A stretch of 64,000 nt of DNA from Mucilaginibacter sp. Bleaf8 (GCF_018390515.1 NZ_JAHBBK010000002.1:663743-727742), one strand, 5' to 3'. Shown: positions 51,020 through 59,209, numbered from the stretch's first letter. Made by a program: numbers and translations. The notes: generated from the sequence alone by a model not told the origin.

Positions 51020-51264
51020 GATGCTGGCTGTAATGGGTGTTGCTCTACATCAGACGGGTGGTACACTTCGCTTTTCTTTTCTCCATCCAATTTAACATGG
51101 ATGTAATAGACGTACTCCATTCCGCTGACGGAGCTAACTTGAAAGAATGTGATCTTACCTGGCTTGCCTAATGCTAAAACCTCAGCTCCGTATCGCATCC
51201 AGTCTTCTTTTTTTCTCATTGGACACATAGAATTATTTGCGTAACATTCTTTGCATTCCATCAA
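51016..51264 (-). CDS. Cys-rich small phage protein (82 aa)
   Basis: 82 residues with three Cys in the first 14 positions (MMECKECYANNSMCPMRKKE), a spacing that could bind one zinc. Overlaps its upstream gene by 32 bp. Unknown. Confidence 0.5.
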   Translation of the reverse strand: MMECKECYANNSMCPMRKKEDWMRYGAEVLALGKPGKITFFQVSSVSGMEYVYYIHVKLDGEKKSEVYHPSDVEQHPLQPAS

Positions 51265-51472
51265 AAGACTCTCGCGCCTTTAAGGCATCGAAGGCATCGA
51301 AGTCTTTCTGACAGGATTCTCCTTCCGGAAAACTGACCTTCGTTTCCATGGTAATTCCATTTCTGAAGGTTCTCACACAAATCTGGTCTCTGTCTTCCTG
51401 AGCATCATAGTCCATAATAACCAGGAGCTGACCCGTTTCGAATTCAAATAATTTTGCAAATTGATTTTCCAT
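51233..51472 (-). CDS. Small phage protein (79 aa)
   Basis: 79 residues: MENQFAKLFEFETGQLLVIM, EDRDQICVRTFRNGITMETK. Soluble. Next gene upstream ends 1 bp before its start. Unknown function. Confidence 0.5.
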   Translation of the reverse strand: MENQFAKLFEFETGQLLVIMDYDAQEDRDQICVRTFRNGITMETKVSFPEGESCQKDFDAFDALKARESFDGMQRMLRK

Positions 51473-51473
51473 T

Positions 51474-51755
51474 TTATGTAGATTGATTAGTTTCGGATTT
51501 GAGTTTGATCATTTCACCAGCTTCAATATGTCGGACGAATGTTTCCCAGGTTGTTATCTCCGGGTCTTGTGTAAATCGTTCCAGCACATGCAGGAGCGTT
51601 GGTATTGGCGGCTCTTTGCAGGCCTCATCCGCAAACTCGTGCACGATGCGGACGATTACAAAAATGCGCTGGCCGCTTTTACTTCGCCACCAGCTGTACT
51701 CGGTGATGTAAGGCACGTAGTTGATGGGTGTCAGGGGTTTGTTTTCTGCGGCCAT
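51474..51755 (-). CDS. Small phage protein (93 aa)
   Basis: 93 residues, MAAENKPLTPINYVPYITEY, with a Trp-rich start (SWWRSKSGQRIFVIVRIVHE). Follows the primase gene by 7 bp on the same strand, so probably in the replication operon. Unknown. Confidence 0.55.
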   Translation of the reverse strand: MAAENKPLTPINYVPYITEYSWWRSKSGQRIFVIVRIVHEFADEACKEPPIPTLLHVLERFTQDPEITTWETFVRHIEAGEMIKLKSETNQST

Positions 51756-51762
51756 AACGCGG

Positions 51763-54099
51763 TTAGTTAAATTTGATATTGTCTTCGTCGTCTATTAGCT
51801 TACCGGTCTTCCGCATTTCCAGAACCTGGTCGTAGTCCATATAATCGCCCAGTTCATTGCGGATCTCGTCTTCGCTCAGGAAGTCTTCAATTCGGAATTC
51901 GTAGCACCTGCCAACTTTATCATCCGTGCGCGTATTTTTATTGCCGTACGGATCGTTAGGGAATTGGTAGCGGCCCATACGTGGGGTAAGGCCCAGCTTT
52001 GCCTGGAGCTGCTCTTTAATATCACCCTTTCTAAACCGAACGCCGGAACTTGGCCCGTTCAGTAAATCATAAATTTCTTTAAGGCTATAGTAAAGGGTAT
52101 GGTACCGGTAATCGAAGAAGTGCTCTTTTAAAGCCTCGTTCAGTTCCTGGACAAACCAACCTTTTGATTTTTCCTTGATCTTGCGAAGGGCATCGGTCTC
52201 CAGCAGGTCTTTATGAAACCAGAAGCGGCCGCTCTCCGGGTGAACGATCTTTCTGTTCTGCAGGTAATGCAAAAAGTAGGGGAGTTCTTCGATCATTTTC
52301 TCCAGTAAGTGCGGATCTTCTTTCTTGTATACAGGCACCTTCACTACCCAAAAGCGAATCTCTTCTTTATCGATCACGATAAAGTTTTCTTCATCGTTAG
52401 AGGTCAGAATGAACCAGCCAAAGAAGCTTACATCCTGACGCCCGGCATACATGCCCCTCAGCTTGATCTTGTCATTAGTAGACTGAGACTTAATTTTCTC
52501 CAGTACGATCTTTTTATCAATAAAGCCCTCATCAATGCCGATGATAGCTTTGGATGCCCAGTCATCATTGTACTGGTCATTGATCTCCTGGTTGCCAATT
52601 ACCGTTGCGTTTTCGCCAAATATTTCACGCATCAACCATAAGAAAGTTGATTTACCGGTATTACGCTCGCGGTTAACCAGGCAAAGGATTGGTAGCTTTT
52701 GCGTTGGTCTGAGGTATTTAAGTTGTATACAGTCCAAACCAAGGTCTAAACTTGTTGTGCTGCCGTCACCGATCGGATGCTCACCGAAAACGTGCGTTAA
52801 GTAACTTCTGATTGAGCTCCAGTCACCAGCTTCGGGGTCATGATCCAGCTGGTAGTACATATTGTAGCATTTGTTGATGACCTGCTCGTATTCTTTAGTG
52901 TTATTGGGTACGTTGCAGAATGCATCGTACTTCGGAATCTGATCGAAGAAATTTTCGAATCCTTTTTTTACATAGTCCATGGTGATCTCACCCTTACTCC
53001 AGGGAATGCGGCGTTTTTCCAGCACACCTTTTGAGTTAGGTACTTTGATCTCTTTAAAGTAATCACAGGCCACGCGGATATACTGCGCGCTGTCCTCGTG
53101 CTTAACCATCTCCAAGCCGATGTCTTTGCTGAACTGGAATAAAGCTCCATTGAAATTGAATACCTGCTCTTTGATTGTATCTTCATGCCAGGCATAAAAT
53201 AATGCCGGCAGGTTTTTATTGTAGGTAAGCAGAAAATAGGACTTAATCTTGTTGACGCTTTCCGTCTTCAGATTGAGTGTTTTAAAATAAACCCTGGAGT
53301 CGGCTAGCTTTGCGATATCGGTCAGGATCTTGTCTTCTTGGCCGCGTAATAAGAATAAAAGATCGTCAAGGCCTTTCGCTTCTCGGATATAGGCCTGTTT
53401 TACATGGGAGAAGTAAACATCTTTCACTTTTTCTTTCGCCAGCTCTCTGAAGTTTTTCACTGAGCTGTAAAAAGAATTAAGGCGTTTAGCCAGGTCTTTC
53501 TGCGGTTCATCAACGATGTTCCAGTTCAATTCGAACAGGTCGCCATCAAGTAACAAAACGAGGTTTTCAACCTTACAAGCCTTGATGAGCGCTTGTATAT
53601 CGCCATGCAGACCACCTTCCGGATCTTTAAACAAATCTTTACCGCCCAGGCCTACAATGTCAAGTCCGGCGAGAGAGCCGGCGAAAGCTTTAAACTCACC
53701 CTCTACAACGTAAAGGGTTTTGATCTCAGCTTTATCCTTGAATTTTTTCAGGATGCTTGGCGGGTGGAAAATATGAACGCCCGAATTAGGCTGCTGGAAA
53801 TACTTGTGCCTTGGATCATGCTGATTGTCCGGGTGAATACGTATCCGCCAAAAGGCGTTTTCAGAATCAGCAATGGGTTCAGCGCCACCATACAGGCAAG
53901 GGTAGTGTATCTTGATGTCGCCGTTCTCAGTTGGCGCAAAGATCGGCTGTTTGTAGCTGGTACCCGGAAACTCAACATCTACCTTGAAAAAGTGATCAGC
54001 GGTGTTAGTTATGCCAATCTCGTACATGCGTTTTTCGAAGTACGTTTCCTGGTGTTCTGGATTAATCGTGGTAGTTTGTTTATGTTGACGTGGAGCCAT
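51763..54099 (-). CDS. Primase-helicase (TOPRIM + superfamily 3 helicase)
   Basis: 778 residues. The N-terminal third has a TOPRIM-type segment: VVEGEFKAFAGSL (Glu133 in the first acidic site) and LLLDGD (about 182-187). The central-C-terminal part is an SF3/DUF5906-like ATPase: Walker A RNTGKST (G482-K483), Walker B GIDEGF (D523-E524), sensor TSNDEENF, and arginine finger near FWVVKVP. A fused primer-synthesis and unwinding enzyme, used at the phage origin. It is the largest early gene and lies near the TGTAAC cluster (4.5 kb away). Confidence 0.85.
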   Translation of the reverse strand: MAPRQHKQTTTINPEHQETYFEKRMYEIGITNTADHFFKVDVEFPGTSYKQPIFAPTENGDIKIHYPCLYGGAEPIADSENAFWRIRIHPDNQHDPRHKYFQQPNSGVHIFHPPSILKKFKDKAEIKTLYVVEGEFKAFAGSLAGLDIVGLGGKDLFKDPEGGLHGDIQALIKACKVENLVLLLDGDLFELNWNIVDEPQKDLAKRLNSFYSSVKNFRELAKEKVKDVYFSHVKQAYIREAKGLDDLLFLLRGQEDKILTDIAKLADSRVYFKTLNLKTESVNKIKSYFLLTYNKNLPALFYAWHEDTIKEQVFNFNGALFQFSKDIGLEMVKHEDSAQYIRVACDYFKEIKVPNSKGVLEKRRIPWSKGEITMDYVKKGFENFFDQIPKYDAFCNVPNNTKEYEQVINKCYNMYYQLDHDPEAGDWSSIRSYLTHVFGEHPIGDGSTTSLDLGLDCIQLKYLRPTQKLPILCLVNRERNTGKSTFLWLMREIFGENATVIGNQEINDQYNDDWASKAIIGIDEGFIDKKIVLEKIKSQSTNDKIKLRGMYAGRQDVSFFGWFILTSNDEENFIVIDKEEIRFWVVKVPVYKKEDPHLLEKMIEELPYFLHYLQNRKIVHPESGRFWFHKDLLETDALRKIKEKSKGWFVQELNEALKEHFFDYRYHTLYYSLKEIYDLLNGPSSGVRFRKGDIKEQLQAKLGLTPRMGRYQFPNDPYGNKNTRTDDKVGRCYEFRIEDFLSEDEIRNELGDYMDYDQVLEMRKTGKLIDDEDNIKFN

Positions 54100-54120
54100 G
54101 TAGTATATAGTTAGGAAAGG

Positions 54121-54774
54121 TTAGACAGTTGTTGTTTTCGGTGAGTACAAGTCCGGGTTAAACCCATACATGAAATCGGGCGGATTTACCGGCTGCCGGC
54201 CTTTTAAAAATGATTTAAACTCCGGTAGTTCTACGCAAAGCTTTTGGTAAAGGAAATGATCGTCCTTAACCACTGGGTGCAAATGCTGGATCCAGAACCG
54301 GCCCTCCGTGTAGTCATCGTAAACACGGTCTTGCTCGTTTGTCGCGCAGATAAACCATGTTCTGCTTTTAATATAACGAGCATGTTCGTAGGGATTACGT
54401 ACCCTTATAACTTGGCTTGTTAGGTTCGTCACCATAACTCTAATCATACTAGGGGATAAGAAACCGCCATCAATACATACCACCCCACTTTCAGCCCATC
54501 CGTTGCCTCTGTGGGCTAGCATTTCGCTGTCAGCATTGATACAATCAAGCTCAAAAAGCGTATCGATCATCCATAACAAAGTAGATTTACCGGTGGGGCG
54601 GCCGTTACTTACCAAGCACAATATTGGAAGTTTCTGTATCGGGTTTCTAAGCTTAATGGTTAAGCAATCTAAGAAGAGCTCATAACGGCTCGGGCCAGAC
54701 TCATTGGCGTTAGATGATTTAAAAGTGTGTTGTAGGAAGGCCTCAATAGTAGGCCATAGGTGTTTATTCTCCAT
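54121..54774 (-). CDS. Stand-alone SF3 helicase-like paralogue (217 aa)
   Basis: 217 residues, similar to the helicase half of the neighbouring primase: LPILCLV then GRPTGKST (58-65) parallels LPILCLVNRERNTGKST. The Walker B site reads VVCIDGGFL (Asp102 but Gly103 where Glu is expected), a change expected to weaken ATP hydrolysis. The sensor ATNEQ and EGRFW (arginine) remain. It lies 21 bp upstream of the primase-helicase. It could be a regulatory or inactive partner, or a degenerate copy; open reading frame is intact. Confidence 0.7.
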   Translation of the reverse strand: MENKHLWPTIEAFLQHTFKSSNANESGPSRYELFLDCLTIKLRNPIQKLPILCLVSNGRPTGKSTLLWMIDTLFELDCINADSEMLAHRGNGWAESGVVCIDGGFLSPSMIRVMVTNLTSQVIRVRNPYEHARYIKSRTWFICATNEQDRVYDDYTEGRFWIQHLHPVVKDDHFLYQKLCVELPEFKSFLKGRQPVNPPDFMYGFNPDLYSPKTTTV

Positions 54775-54787
54775 GAATTTTAATTGG

Positions 54788-54934
54788 TTAATGTTTGACC
54801 ATTTTATTTCGCTGCCGGTTGTATTCCCGGAAACTCTGCTGATCGCGGCGCCGGTGGTTAGTTCGCCGGCGCCGGTTAAGGAAAGACAATGCGCATAGCA
54901 CTATCAGTCCGAGTATGACATATCCTATAGGCAT
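54788..54934 (-). CDS. Small membrane protein (48 aa)
   Basis: ATG at 54934 to TAA at 54788-54790. MPIGYVILGLIVLCALSFLN is one membrane helix followed by a basic Arg/Gln-rich tail (RRRRTNHRRRDQQSFREYN). Stop is 14 bp before the helicase paralogue start. Too short for most gene finders. Confidence 0.55.
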   Translation of the reverse strand: MPIGYVILGLIVLCALSFLNRRRRTNHRRRDQQSFREYNRQRNKMVKH

Positions 54935-54946
54935 TTCATTGTCTTT

Positions 54947-55003
54947 TCATGCATTAGCAATAATGAACAGGACGATTACAAGAAGTATGATATAGAAGAT
55001 CAT
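54947..55003 (-). CDS. Tiny hydrophobic peptide (18 aa)
   Basis: ATG at 55003 to TGA: MIFYIILLVIVLFIIANA, almost pure membrane helix. It begins 6 bp after the 91-aa gene stop and 13 bp before the next start. Chance is possible, but context (tight string) and composition are suggestive. Confidence 0.35.
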   Translation of the reverse strand: MIFYIILLVIVLFIIANA

Positions 55004-55008
55004 GGCGT

Positions 55009-55284
55009 TCAATAACTCATTGGTTTATCGGCCAGGAACAGTTTGTCAAAAACAACATGATCTAGGTTTTTGCTATTGCCAATACTTACGTGGCAATGGA
55101 TCTTCCTGCGCAGCTCGTGAAGCTGCTGTGCTTGGTCAATGGTCAGTTCATTGAACTCAACCAAAACGCCATTTGCGCCGGAAGCAGGTTCAAAATCAGT
55201 TAGTGTTAATGTCGGCTTGGGAATTTGTGAATTTGCCCAGGCTTGAATAATGTCCACTTGTTCGGGGGAAAGTGCTTTGCTCAT
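55009..55284 (-). CDS. Small phage protein (91 aa)
   Basis: 91 residues: MSKALSPEQVDIIQAWANSQ; ending LDHVVFDKLFLADKPMSY. Helical N-terminus then mixed. First gene of the replication string on this strand. Unknown. Confidence 0.55.
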   Translation of the reverse strand: MSKALSPEQVDIIQAWANSQIPKPTLTLTDFEPASGANGVLVEFNELTIDQAQQLHELRRKIHCHVSIGNSKNLDHVVFDKLFLADKPMSY

Positions 55285-55528
55285 ATACTTGATGGATTGG
55301 TTTTTGTGAAAGCCGATACGCTCGGCGGGGCGGCTGGGGGTATCCTCAGCAAATGCCGGCAGGGCTGGCCGGTGTAAAACTCAACATTGATGATTTTAAC
55401 TACTGTATAAAGAACTCATGCCCAATACTTCCGGAAGTGAATAACCGGCTACTCTCATAAACTATGGCTTTATCCGGATGCTGGGTGTTTCGTTTCCAAG
55501 GCAATCCGAAAGATTTAAGAACGATCGC
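55285..55528. other. 244-bp gap with 18-bp repeat
   Basis: Non-coding; contains the 18-bp repeat at 55462-55479 and short GC-rich stretches. No gene seen. Confidence 0.5.
55462..55479 (+). repeat. 18-bp repeat CTATGGCTTTATCCGGAT, right copy
   Basis: Identical to 10679-10696, on the same strand. It lies 1.8 kb left of the right attachment core. Confidence 0.5.
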
Positions 55529-55954
55529 TCACTTTTTAATATTTGTGTTGCACATTTCCTCGCAAAATGTCAGGATTGGCCTGATGATGGTGTTATAGTA
55601 GTTGAATTGATTGGATGTCTCGGGCGGCGCGATATCCACGAAAAAAGACTTGTGCTCGGCTATGAAAGAACAGAGTCCGTGGAAAGCTCTCTGTCGCTCA
55701 TAAAAACCAAGTAGTACGTATAGCCTGGCGGACGTTGTTGGGTCTTTGGGTGTCATGCCATATCTAATTGCGATCTGACGTTGGTTTAGCCATGACTTCA
55801 GCTTCTTAACAATGTACTGTTGGTTTTTGTAATTCAGAAGCTTTTGAGCCTCAATAGCGTTGTCCGCTTTTGCAAATTCACGTTCTTTTCGATCTGGGAA
55901 AATAATTTCCAGTGTCATAAAAGTTGGGTAATGTCTTGCCTGTGCTGTAATCAT
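55529..55954 (-). CDS. Phage protein (141 aa)
   Basis: 141 residues: MITAQARHYPTFMTLEIIFP; KNQQYIVKKLKSWLNQRQIA; RPILTFCEEMCNTNIKK. Helical; no known family. Overlaps the LuxR-type gene by 4 bp, so translated together. Confidence 0.55.
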   Translation of the reverse strand: MITAQARHYPTFMTLEIIFPDRKEREFAKADNAIEAQKLLNYKNQQYIVKKLKSWLNQRQIAIRYGMTPKDPTTSARLYVLLGFYERQRAFHGLCSFIAEHKSFFVDIAPPETSNQFNYYNTIIRPILTFCEEMCNTNIKK

Positions 55955-56493
55955 GATATTCCGTATTTAATAGATTGCATTGCGATATCGGCCTTTCTAG
56001 GCGCGTTGAGTTTTAGTTGAATGCTCTTCTTGTGTGAGCGAAGCGTGTCGAGTGCTATATTCAGATTAGAGCAGATCTCTTTGTCCGAGAAGCCTTTTCT
56101 TATCTGGGAAATGACCCGCAGTTCAGAAAGCCGGATTTTGTGTTCGTTGATAATTAGGCTCTGACAAAGGCGACCTTCGACAAAACACTTACCCCTATGT
56201 TCACATGTGACGTACTCCATCTGCAATGTTTCACGCCCTGCTTTTATATCTGCAGTAAGGTCAAAATTGCTGTTATTGCACATTAAAAATTTGTGTCGTC
56301 TGTGCATTGGATCTGAAATCTTCAGTTCATTGAGCGCTTCATGATGTATTTGATTCATAGAATTGTCTATTACGACAAGTAGATGTTTAGGCAAGTGCTC
56401 CAGAGTAGTTTTATGTCCTTCGTGGATTGCCACGAGCTCCGCTCCAATTCTACCGAATTCCGTTTCCCCTAATTGAAGTCCAGCCGGTATCAT
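55951..56493 (-). CDS. LuxR-type HTH regulator
   Basis: 180 residues. The last ~60 form a GerE/LuxR helix-turn-helix (LSELRVISQIRKGFSDKEIC, LDTLRSHKKSIQLKL). The N-terminal ~115 residues (HEGHKTTLEHLPKHLLVVID) have no known sensory fold. It follows the small repressor-like gene with a 4-bp overlap in the early operon. Probable activator of phage genes; specificity unknown. Confidence 0.75.
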   Translation of the reverse strand: MIPAGLQLGETEFGRIGAELVAIHEGHKTTLEHLPKHLLVVIDNSMNQIHHEALNELKISDPMHRRHKFLMCNNSNFDLTADIKAGRETLQMEYVTCEHRGKCFVEGRLCQSLIINEHKIRLSELRVISQIRKGFSDKEICSNLNIALDTLRSHKKSIQLKLNAPRKADIAMQSIKYGIS

Positions 56494-56729
56494 AATGCAG
56501 CCGCTTTTGTTGTGAACGTCTGTGTTTTTTTCTTCTGTTCTGCCGCAATGCCCAGTGCCTCTTCAATTATGTCATCGTTCCAAAATTCAGTTTCGGAATT
56601 GACAACCCGAGAGATGTAAGAAGCGCTCGGCTTTTTGCCAGTCTTCTCATAAATCTTTTTTGCGATTACAGAAGAAAAGCCTCTAGGTAAATGACCTAGC
56701 AAGCTTTTTTTAATTTCTTTTTTATCCAT
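56490..56729 (-). CDS. Small repressor/Cro-like protein (79 aa)
   Basis: 79 residues from the ATG at 56729 (a longer frame to 56918 crosses the operator region and is rejected): MDKKEIKKSLLGHLPRGFSS, then KIYEKTGKKPSASYISRVVNSETEF, an HTH-like stretch, and a basic tail. First gene of the leftward early operon, divergent from the putative repressor. Function as Cro-like or early regulator is inferred. Confidence 0.6.
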   Translation of the reverse strand: MDKKEIKKSLLGHLPRGFSSVIAKKIYEKTGKKPSASYISRVVNSETEFWNDDIIEEALGIAAEQKKKTQTFTTKAAAL

Positions 56730-56753
56730 AGCACTAATGTGTGATTGAATAAA

Positions 56754-56807
56754 GTGTACGAATGTGTAAACTTTGTGTACAAATATGAAAGTATATGTAC
56801 ATATATG
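56754..56807. promoter_or_regulatory. Three 13-bp direct repeats, lysogeny operators
   Basis: GTGTACGAATGTG (56754-56766), GTGTACAAATATG (56775-56787) and ATGTACATATATG (56795-56807), at 21 and 20 bp spacing (two helical turns). They lie in the 130-bp gap between the divergent regulators at 56729 and 56860. Confidence 0.65.
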
Positions 56808-56859
56808 CAAGAGATATTGTAAATAAATATTGCCAGTTGTGTAAAGAATTTTGTCAACT

Positions 56860-57225
56860 ATGAAAGTTTGGGTTGGCGATATTGTAAAAAATGAGGTGAC
56901 CCGATCTGGGAAAAACAAAACTCAGATCGCGAAGGACATCGGCCGTAGTCGTACGCTCTTAAACAACATCTTGGACGAAGAGTACATGGAACTTGACTAT
57001 GTGCTTAAAATTGGGAAGTCTATAAGGCATGATTTTACTGATCAGTTGCCGGAAATGAATAAGTATGTCTTCCAGGAAGAAGAAGTTCATTACGACACTT
57101 TCAATAAATCAGAATTAAAGAATGAGCTTTTGGACCTCCAGAGAAAATATATTTCGTTGCAGGAGGCGCATATACAATTGCTCAATGAAGTGAGGGGATT
57201 TGATAGACAGAAATCAACTGTTTAA
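56860..57225 (+). CDS. HTH repressor candidate, coiled-coil tail (121 aa)
   Basis: 121 residues from the ATG at 56860. The N-terminal ~55 residues (VGDIVKNEVTRSGKNKTQIA, RSRTLLNNILDEEYM) are an XRE-type HTH; the C-terminal half (ELKNELLDLQRKYISLQEAH) is a coiled coil for dimerisation. Divergent from the leftward early operon over three operators, as for a lysogeny repressor. It is the last gene before the right attachment core. Confidence 0.75.
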   Translation: MKVWVGDIVKNEVTRSGKNKTQIAKDIGRSRTLLNNILDEEYMELDYVLKIGKSIRHDFTDQLPEMNKYVFQEEEVHYDTFNKSELKNELLDLQRKYISLQEAHIQLLNEVRGFDRQKSTV

Positions 57226-57232
57226 CCGATTC

Positions 57233-57240
57233 TGCTCCGA
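57233..57240 (+). promoter_or_regulatory. Single TGCTCCGA, candidate right arm site of E1
   Basis: Same motif as the pairs next to the two integrase genes; it lies 52 bp left of the core at 57292. Confidence 0.4.
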
Positions 57241-57291
57241 TGATTTTTTTAACTAATTAATTTATAAATAATTAAAATGCTGAAAGAACTT

Positions 57292-57305
57292 CGGCTCTGG
57301 GTACT
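57292..57305 (+). repeat. Attachment core, right junction of E1 / left of E2
   Basis: Exact copy of CGGCTCTGGGTACT. On its left is AT-rich E1 end; on its right the sequence again resembles the E1 left end (AAGCA, ATAACCGCTACA and the terminator). Confidence 0.85.
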
Positions 57306-57312
57306 CAAGCAG

Positions 57313-57349
57313 ATAACCGCTACAATAAAATGTAGCGGTTATTGCTTTT
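57313..57349 (+). terminator. E2 copy of the tRNA-proximal terminator
   Basis: ATAACCGCTACA (57313-57324) with TGTAGCGGTTAT (57331-57342), then TGCTTTT. Counterpart of 10621-10657; here no intact tRNA precedes it. Confidence 0.7.
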
Positions 57350-57401
57350 AAACGCTGTAAAAGGCGTTTCTATGGCTTTATCCGGTAAGCTAAAGTATTT
57401 C

Positions 57402-57420
57402 GTGCTCCGACATTGCTCCG
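57402..57420 (+). promoter_or_regulatory. Paired TGCTCCGA before E2 integrase
   Basis: TGCTCCGA at 57402-57409 and 57413-57420, 11 bp apart, as in E1. Just before the integrase start at 57423. Confidence 0.5.
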
Positions 57421-57422
57421 AC

Positions 57423-58654
57423 ATGAAAAAAACAGCAGAAGAAATGTACAGCTTCAGTTCAAACCTGTGGTTTAACAAAAGACGTGTGTCTAAAACCGGT
57501 GAAGTATCCATTTATTTACAAGTCGTAATAAATGGCGCTCACACAGAAATTCCTCTAAAATTAAGATGGCCTGCCGACAAGGTTGATGTGGTCAAGGGTG
57601 AACTTTTGCCAAAGCGAAAGCGTGACCCGGATGTTGACGACTATAATCTCCTCATCGCCACCGAGCAGGGCAAGCACACCGAGATCCTGCGTAGCTACCG
57701 ACTTAAGAAAGCTTATATTGATCTGGATATATTTCGCAGGGAGGTACAGACTTTTGATAACCGCGAAAGCTTTTTAGGTTTTATGATTACTGAAAACAAA
57801 GCGCGGTACAGAGATAAGGTCATTGAGCATAAAACTTTCCGTAACATCAAAAGCACCATTACCCTGATGGCCAAGTTCGATCCCAGTTGGCGTTATGACA
57901 CTTTGAACCAAAAATTCGTTGCTAAGTTTAAACGGTACCTGATGGAGCAAGACTATGAACCTGGCCAGGTATGGACTAAGATCAGAGATGTAAAGGCTCA
58001 CCTCACCATAGCCGCTAAAGAGCCAATGATCTTTATAGAACCGGATGTTTTGAAGTTTCCGAATCCTCAACCCAAATGGCGTACCACCTACCTGAACAGG
58101 GATGAACTTGGACGCCTTGTGAAGTTTTACGCCGAAGAGTACATGAGTTCTCACTGGAACCAGGTACTAAGAGCCTTTTTATTTACCTGCTTCACTTCCC
58201 TTCGTATATCGGATGTATACAGGATAAACTCCGACTGGCGGGTTGATGAAAATTATATTGACTTCATTCCGAAAAAGAATGAGAAGAAAAAGAAGCGGTT
58301 GATTGTACCGATTATGCCGATGGCCAACCAATTTGTAATAGATAGTCAAGGAATGTATTTTAACCTCCCGTCGGAACAGGAGTACAACCGTACGCTAAAA
58401 GAAATTGCTGAGAAGGTTAATATTGGTAAGCGCCTTACCTTACCAGCCACGTAGGCCGGCACACGTTTGGTTACTTATACATGACATCAATCGGCAACAT
58501 ACAAGGTTTAAAAGAAATATTAGGTCACAGCAAGGTCCAGACGACTGAACGATATGCACATTTGGATGATGACTATAAATTAGAATCGGTTAAGATTTTG
58601 CAGAATCACTTTCTGAAGAATTTCCAAGTGACCAGCAATGCACGGCTTAGATGA
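57423..58654 (+). pseudogene. int: E2 tyrosine integrase, broken by a 5-bp tandem duplication
   Basis: Homologue of the E1 integrase. It reads MKKTAEEMYSFSSNLWFNKR to ...GKRLTLPAT and then stops early at 58454. TTACC is duplicated at 58435-58439 and 58440-58444; removing one copy restores TSHVGRHTFGYL and the rest, with GHSKVQTTERY and the final TGA at 58652-58654 (about 409 residues). The Arg of the catalytic set is before the break; the HxxR, His and Tyr are after it, so the truncated product is inactive. Slipped-strand loss of one copy would repair it. Confidence 0.85.
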
Positions 58655-58657
58655 TAA

Positions 58658-58686
58658 AAAGCTACCGGGTATCTGCCGGTAGCTTT
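58658..58686. terminator. Terminator after E2 integrase
   Basis: AAAGCTACCGG (58658-58668) with CCGGTAGCTTT (58676-58686). It lies between the converging integrase and secreted-protein genes. Confidence 0.75.
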
Positions 58687-58690
58687 CTAT

Positions 58691-59209
58691 TTAATTAGTA
58701 CTTGTGAGTGCTTTTGACGCCTTGTCCAATTTGTCAAGTATTTCAACCAGACCCTCTTTTCCGAAGTTAAAGTCGGAATCTGGGTAGAAAGTATCGATGA
58801 CGATTTGGTAGTTCCATAAGTGCAACAGGTTGTTTTCGGTGACGTTAAATTGAAATCGGTTGGAAGAAGTAATTCGGACTTTGCCGTGTTGCCTTATTTC
58901 AGTATCATCCTTCAGTTTCAGAAGGGTTTTGATAAACAACTGAATTTCTGCCTTATCGATTATATTTATTATTGCCTGGTCACCACGTTCTACTTGAAAC
59001 TGCAGTCCCCCCCAGATGCTGTCAGTTGTCATATCTGTCGCTCTAATTATGTCCAGTTTGACTTTGCCATCAAGGCTGCCCAAAGAATCATACTTTTTAC
59101 TGATTGGTGTATTTTGTTTGCTCATAAGTTGAATAAGCCGCCCAGGCTTCGTTTGGCCAATCCCCGCAAACGGGAGTAGCCAGACAGCAAAGAATAAATA
59201 TCGCTTCAT
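58691..59209 (-). CDS. Secreted hypothetical protein, E2 counterpart of 12091-12636
   Basis: 172 residues from the ATG at 59209 (16 codons after the longest frame start): signal peptide MKRYLFFAVWLLPFAGIGQ. The mature part has KLDIIRATDMTTDSIWGGLQ, then KAEIQLFIKTLLKLKDD and an acidic C-terminal helix. Position next to the integrase and signal peptide plus helix layout match the E1 protein, but identity is low. An accessory exported protein of unknown role. Confidence 0.7.
   Translation of the reverse strand: MKRYLFFAVWLLPFAGIGQTKPGRLIQLMSKQNTPISKKYDSLGSLDGKVKLDIIRATDMTTDSIWGGLQFQVERGDQAIINIIDKAEIQLFIKTLLKLKDDTEIRQHGKVRITSSNRFQFNVTENNLLHLWNYQIVIDTFYPDSDFNFGKEGLVEILDKLDKASKALTSTN

Larger units (their letters stand above)
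10600..57305. mobile_element. Prophage E1, tailed temperate phage integrated in tRNA-Leu
   Basis: About 46.7 kb bounded by the 14-bp direct repeat CGGCTCTGGGTACT. It contains integrase, repressor region, replication, packaging, capsid, lysis and tail genes, all apparently intact. A tape measure of 1288 aa implies a long tail; I see no sheath protein, so a siphovirus-like form is most likely. Virion genes run on the minus strand towards the integrase; two AT-rich cargo blocks on 30.8-33.0 and 38.4-41.5 kb interrupt them. Confidence 0.9.

Noticed and set aside
10600-57305. Mu-like transposable phage
   Set aside because: No transposase pair; a tyrosine integrase and tRNA core explain the integration.
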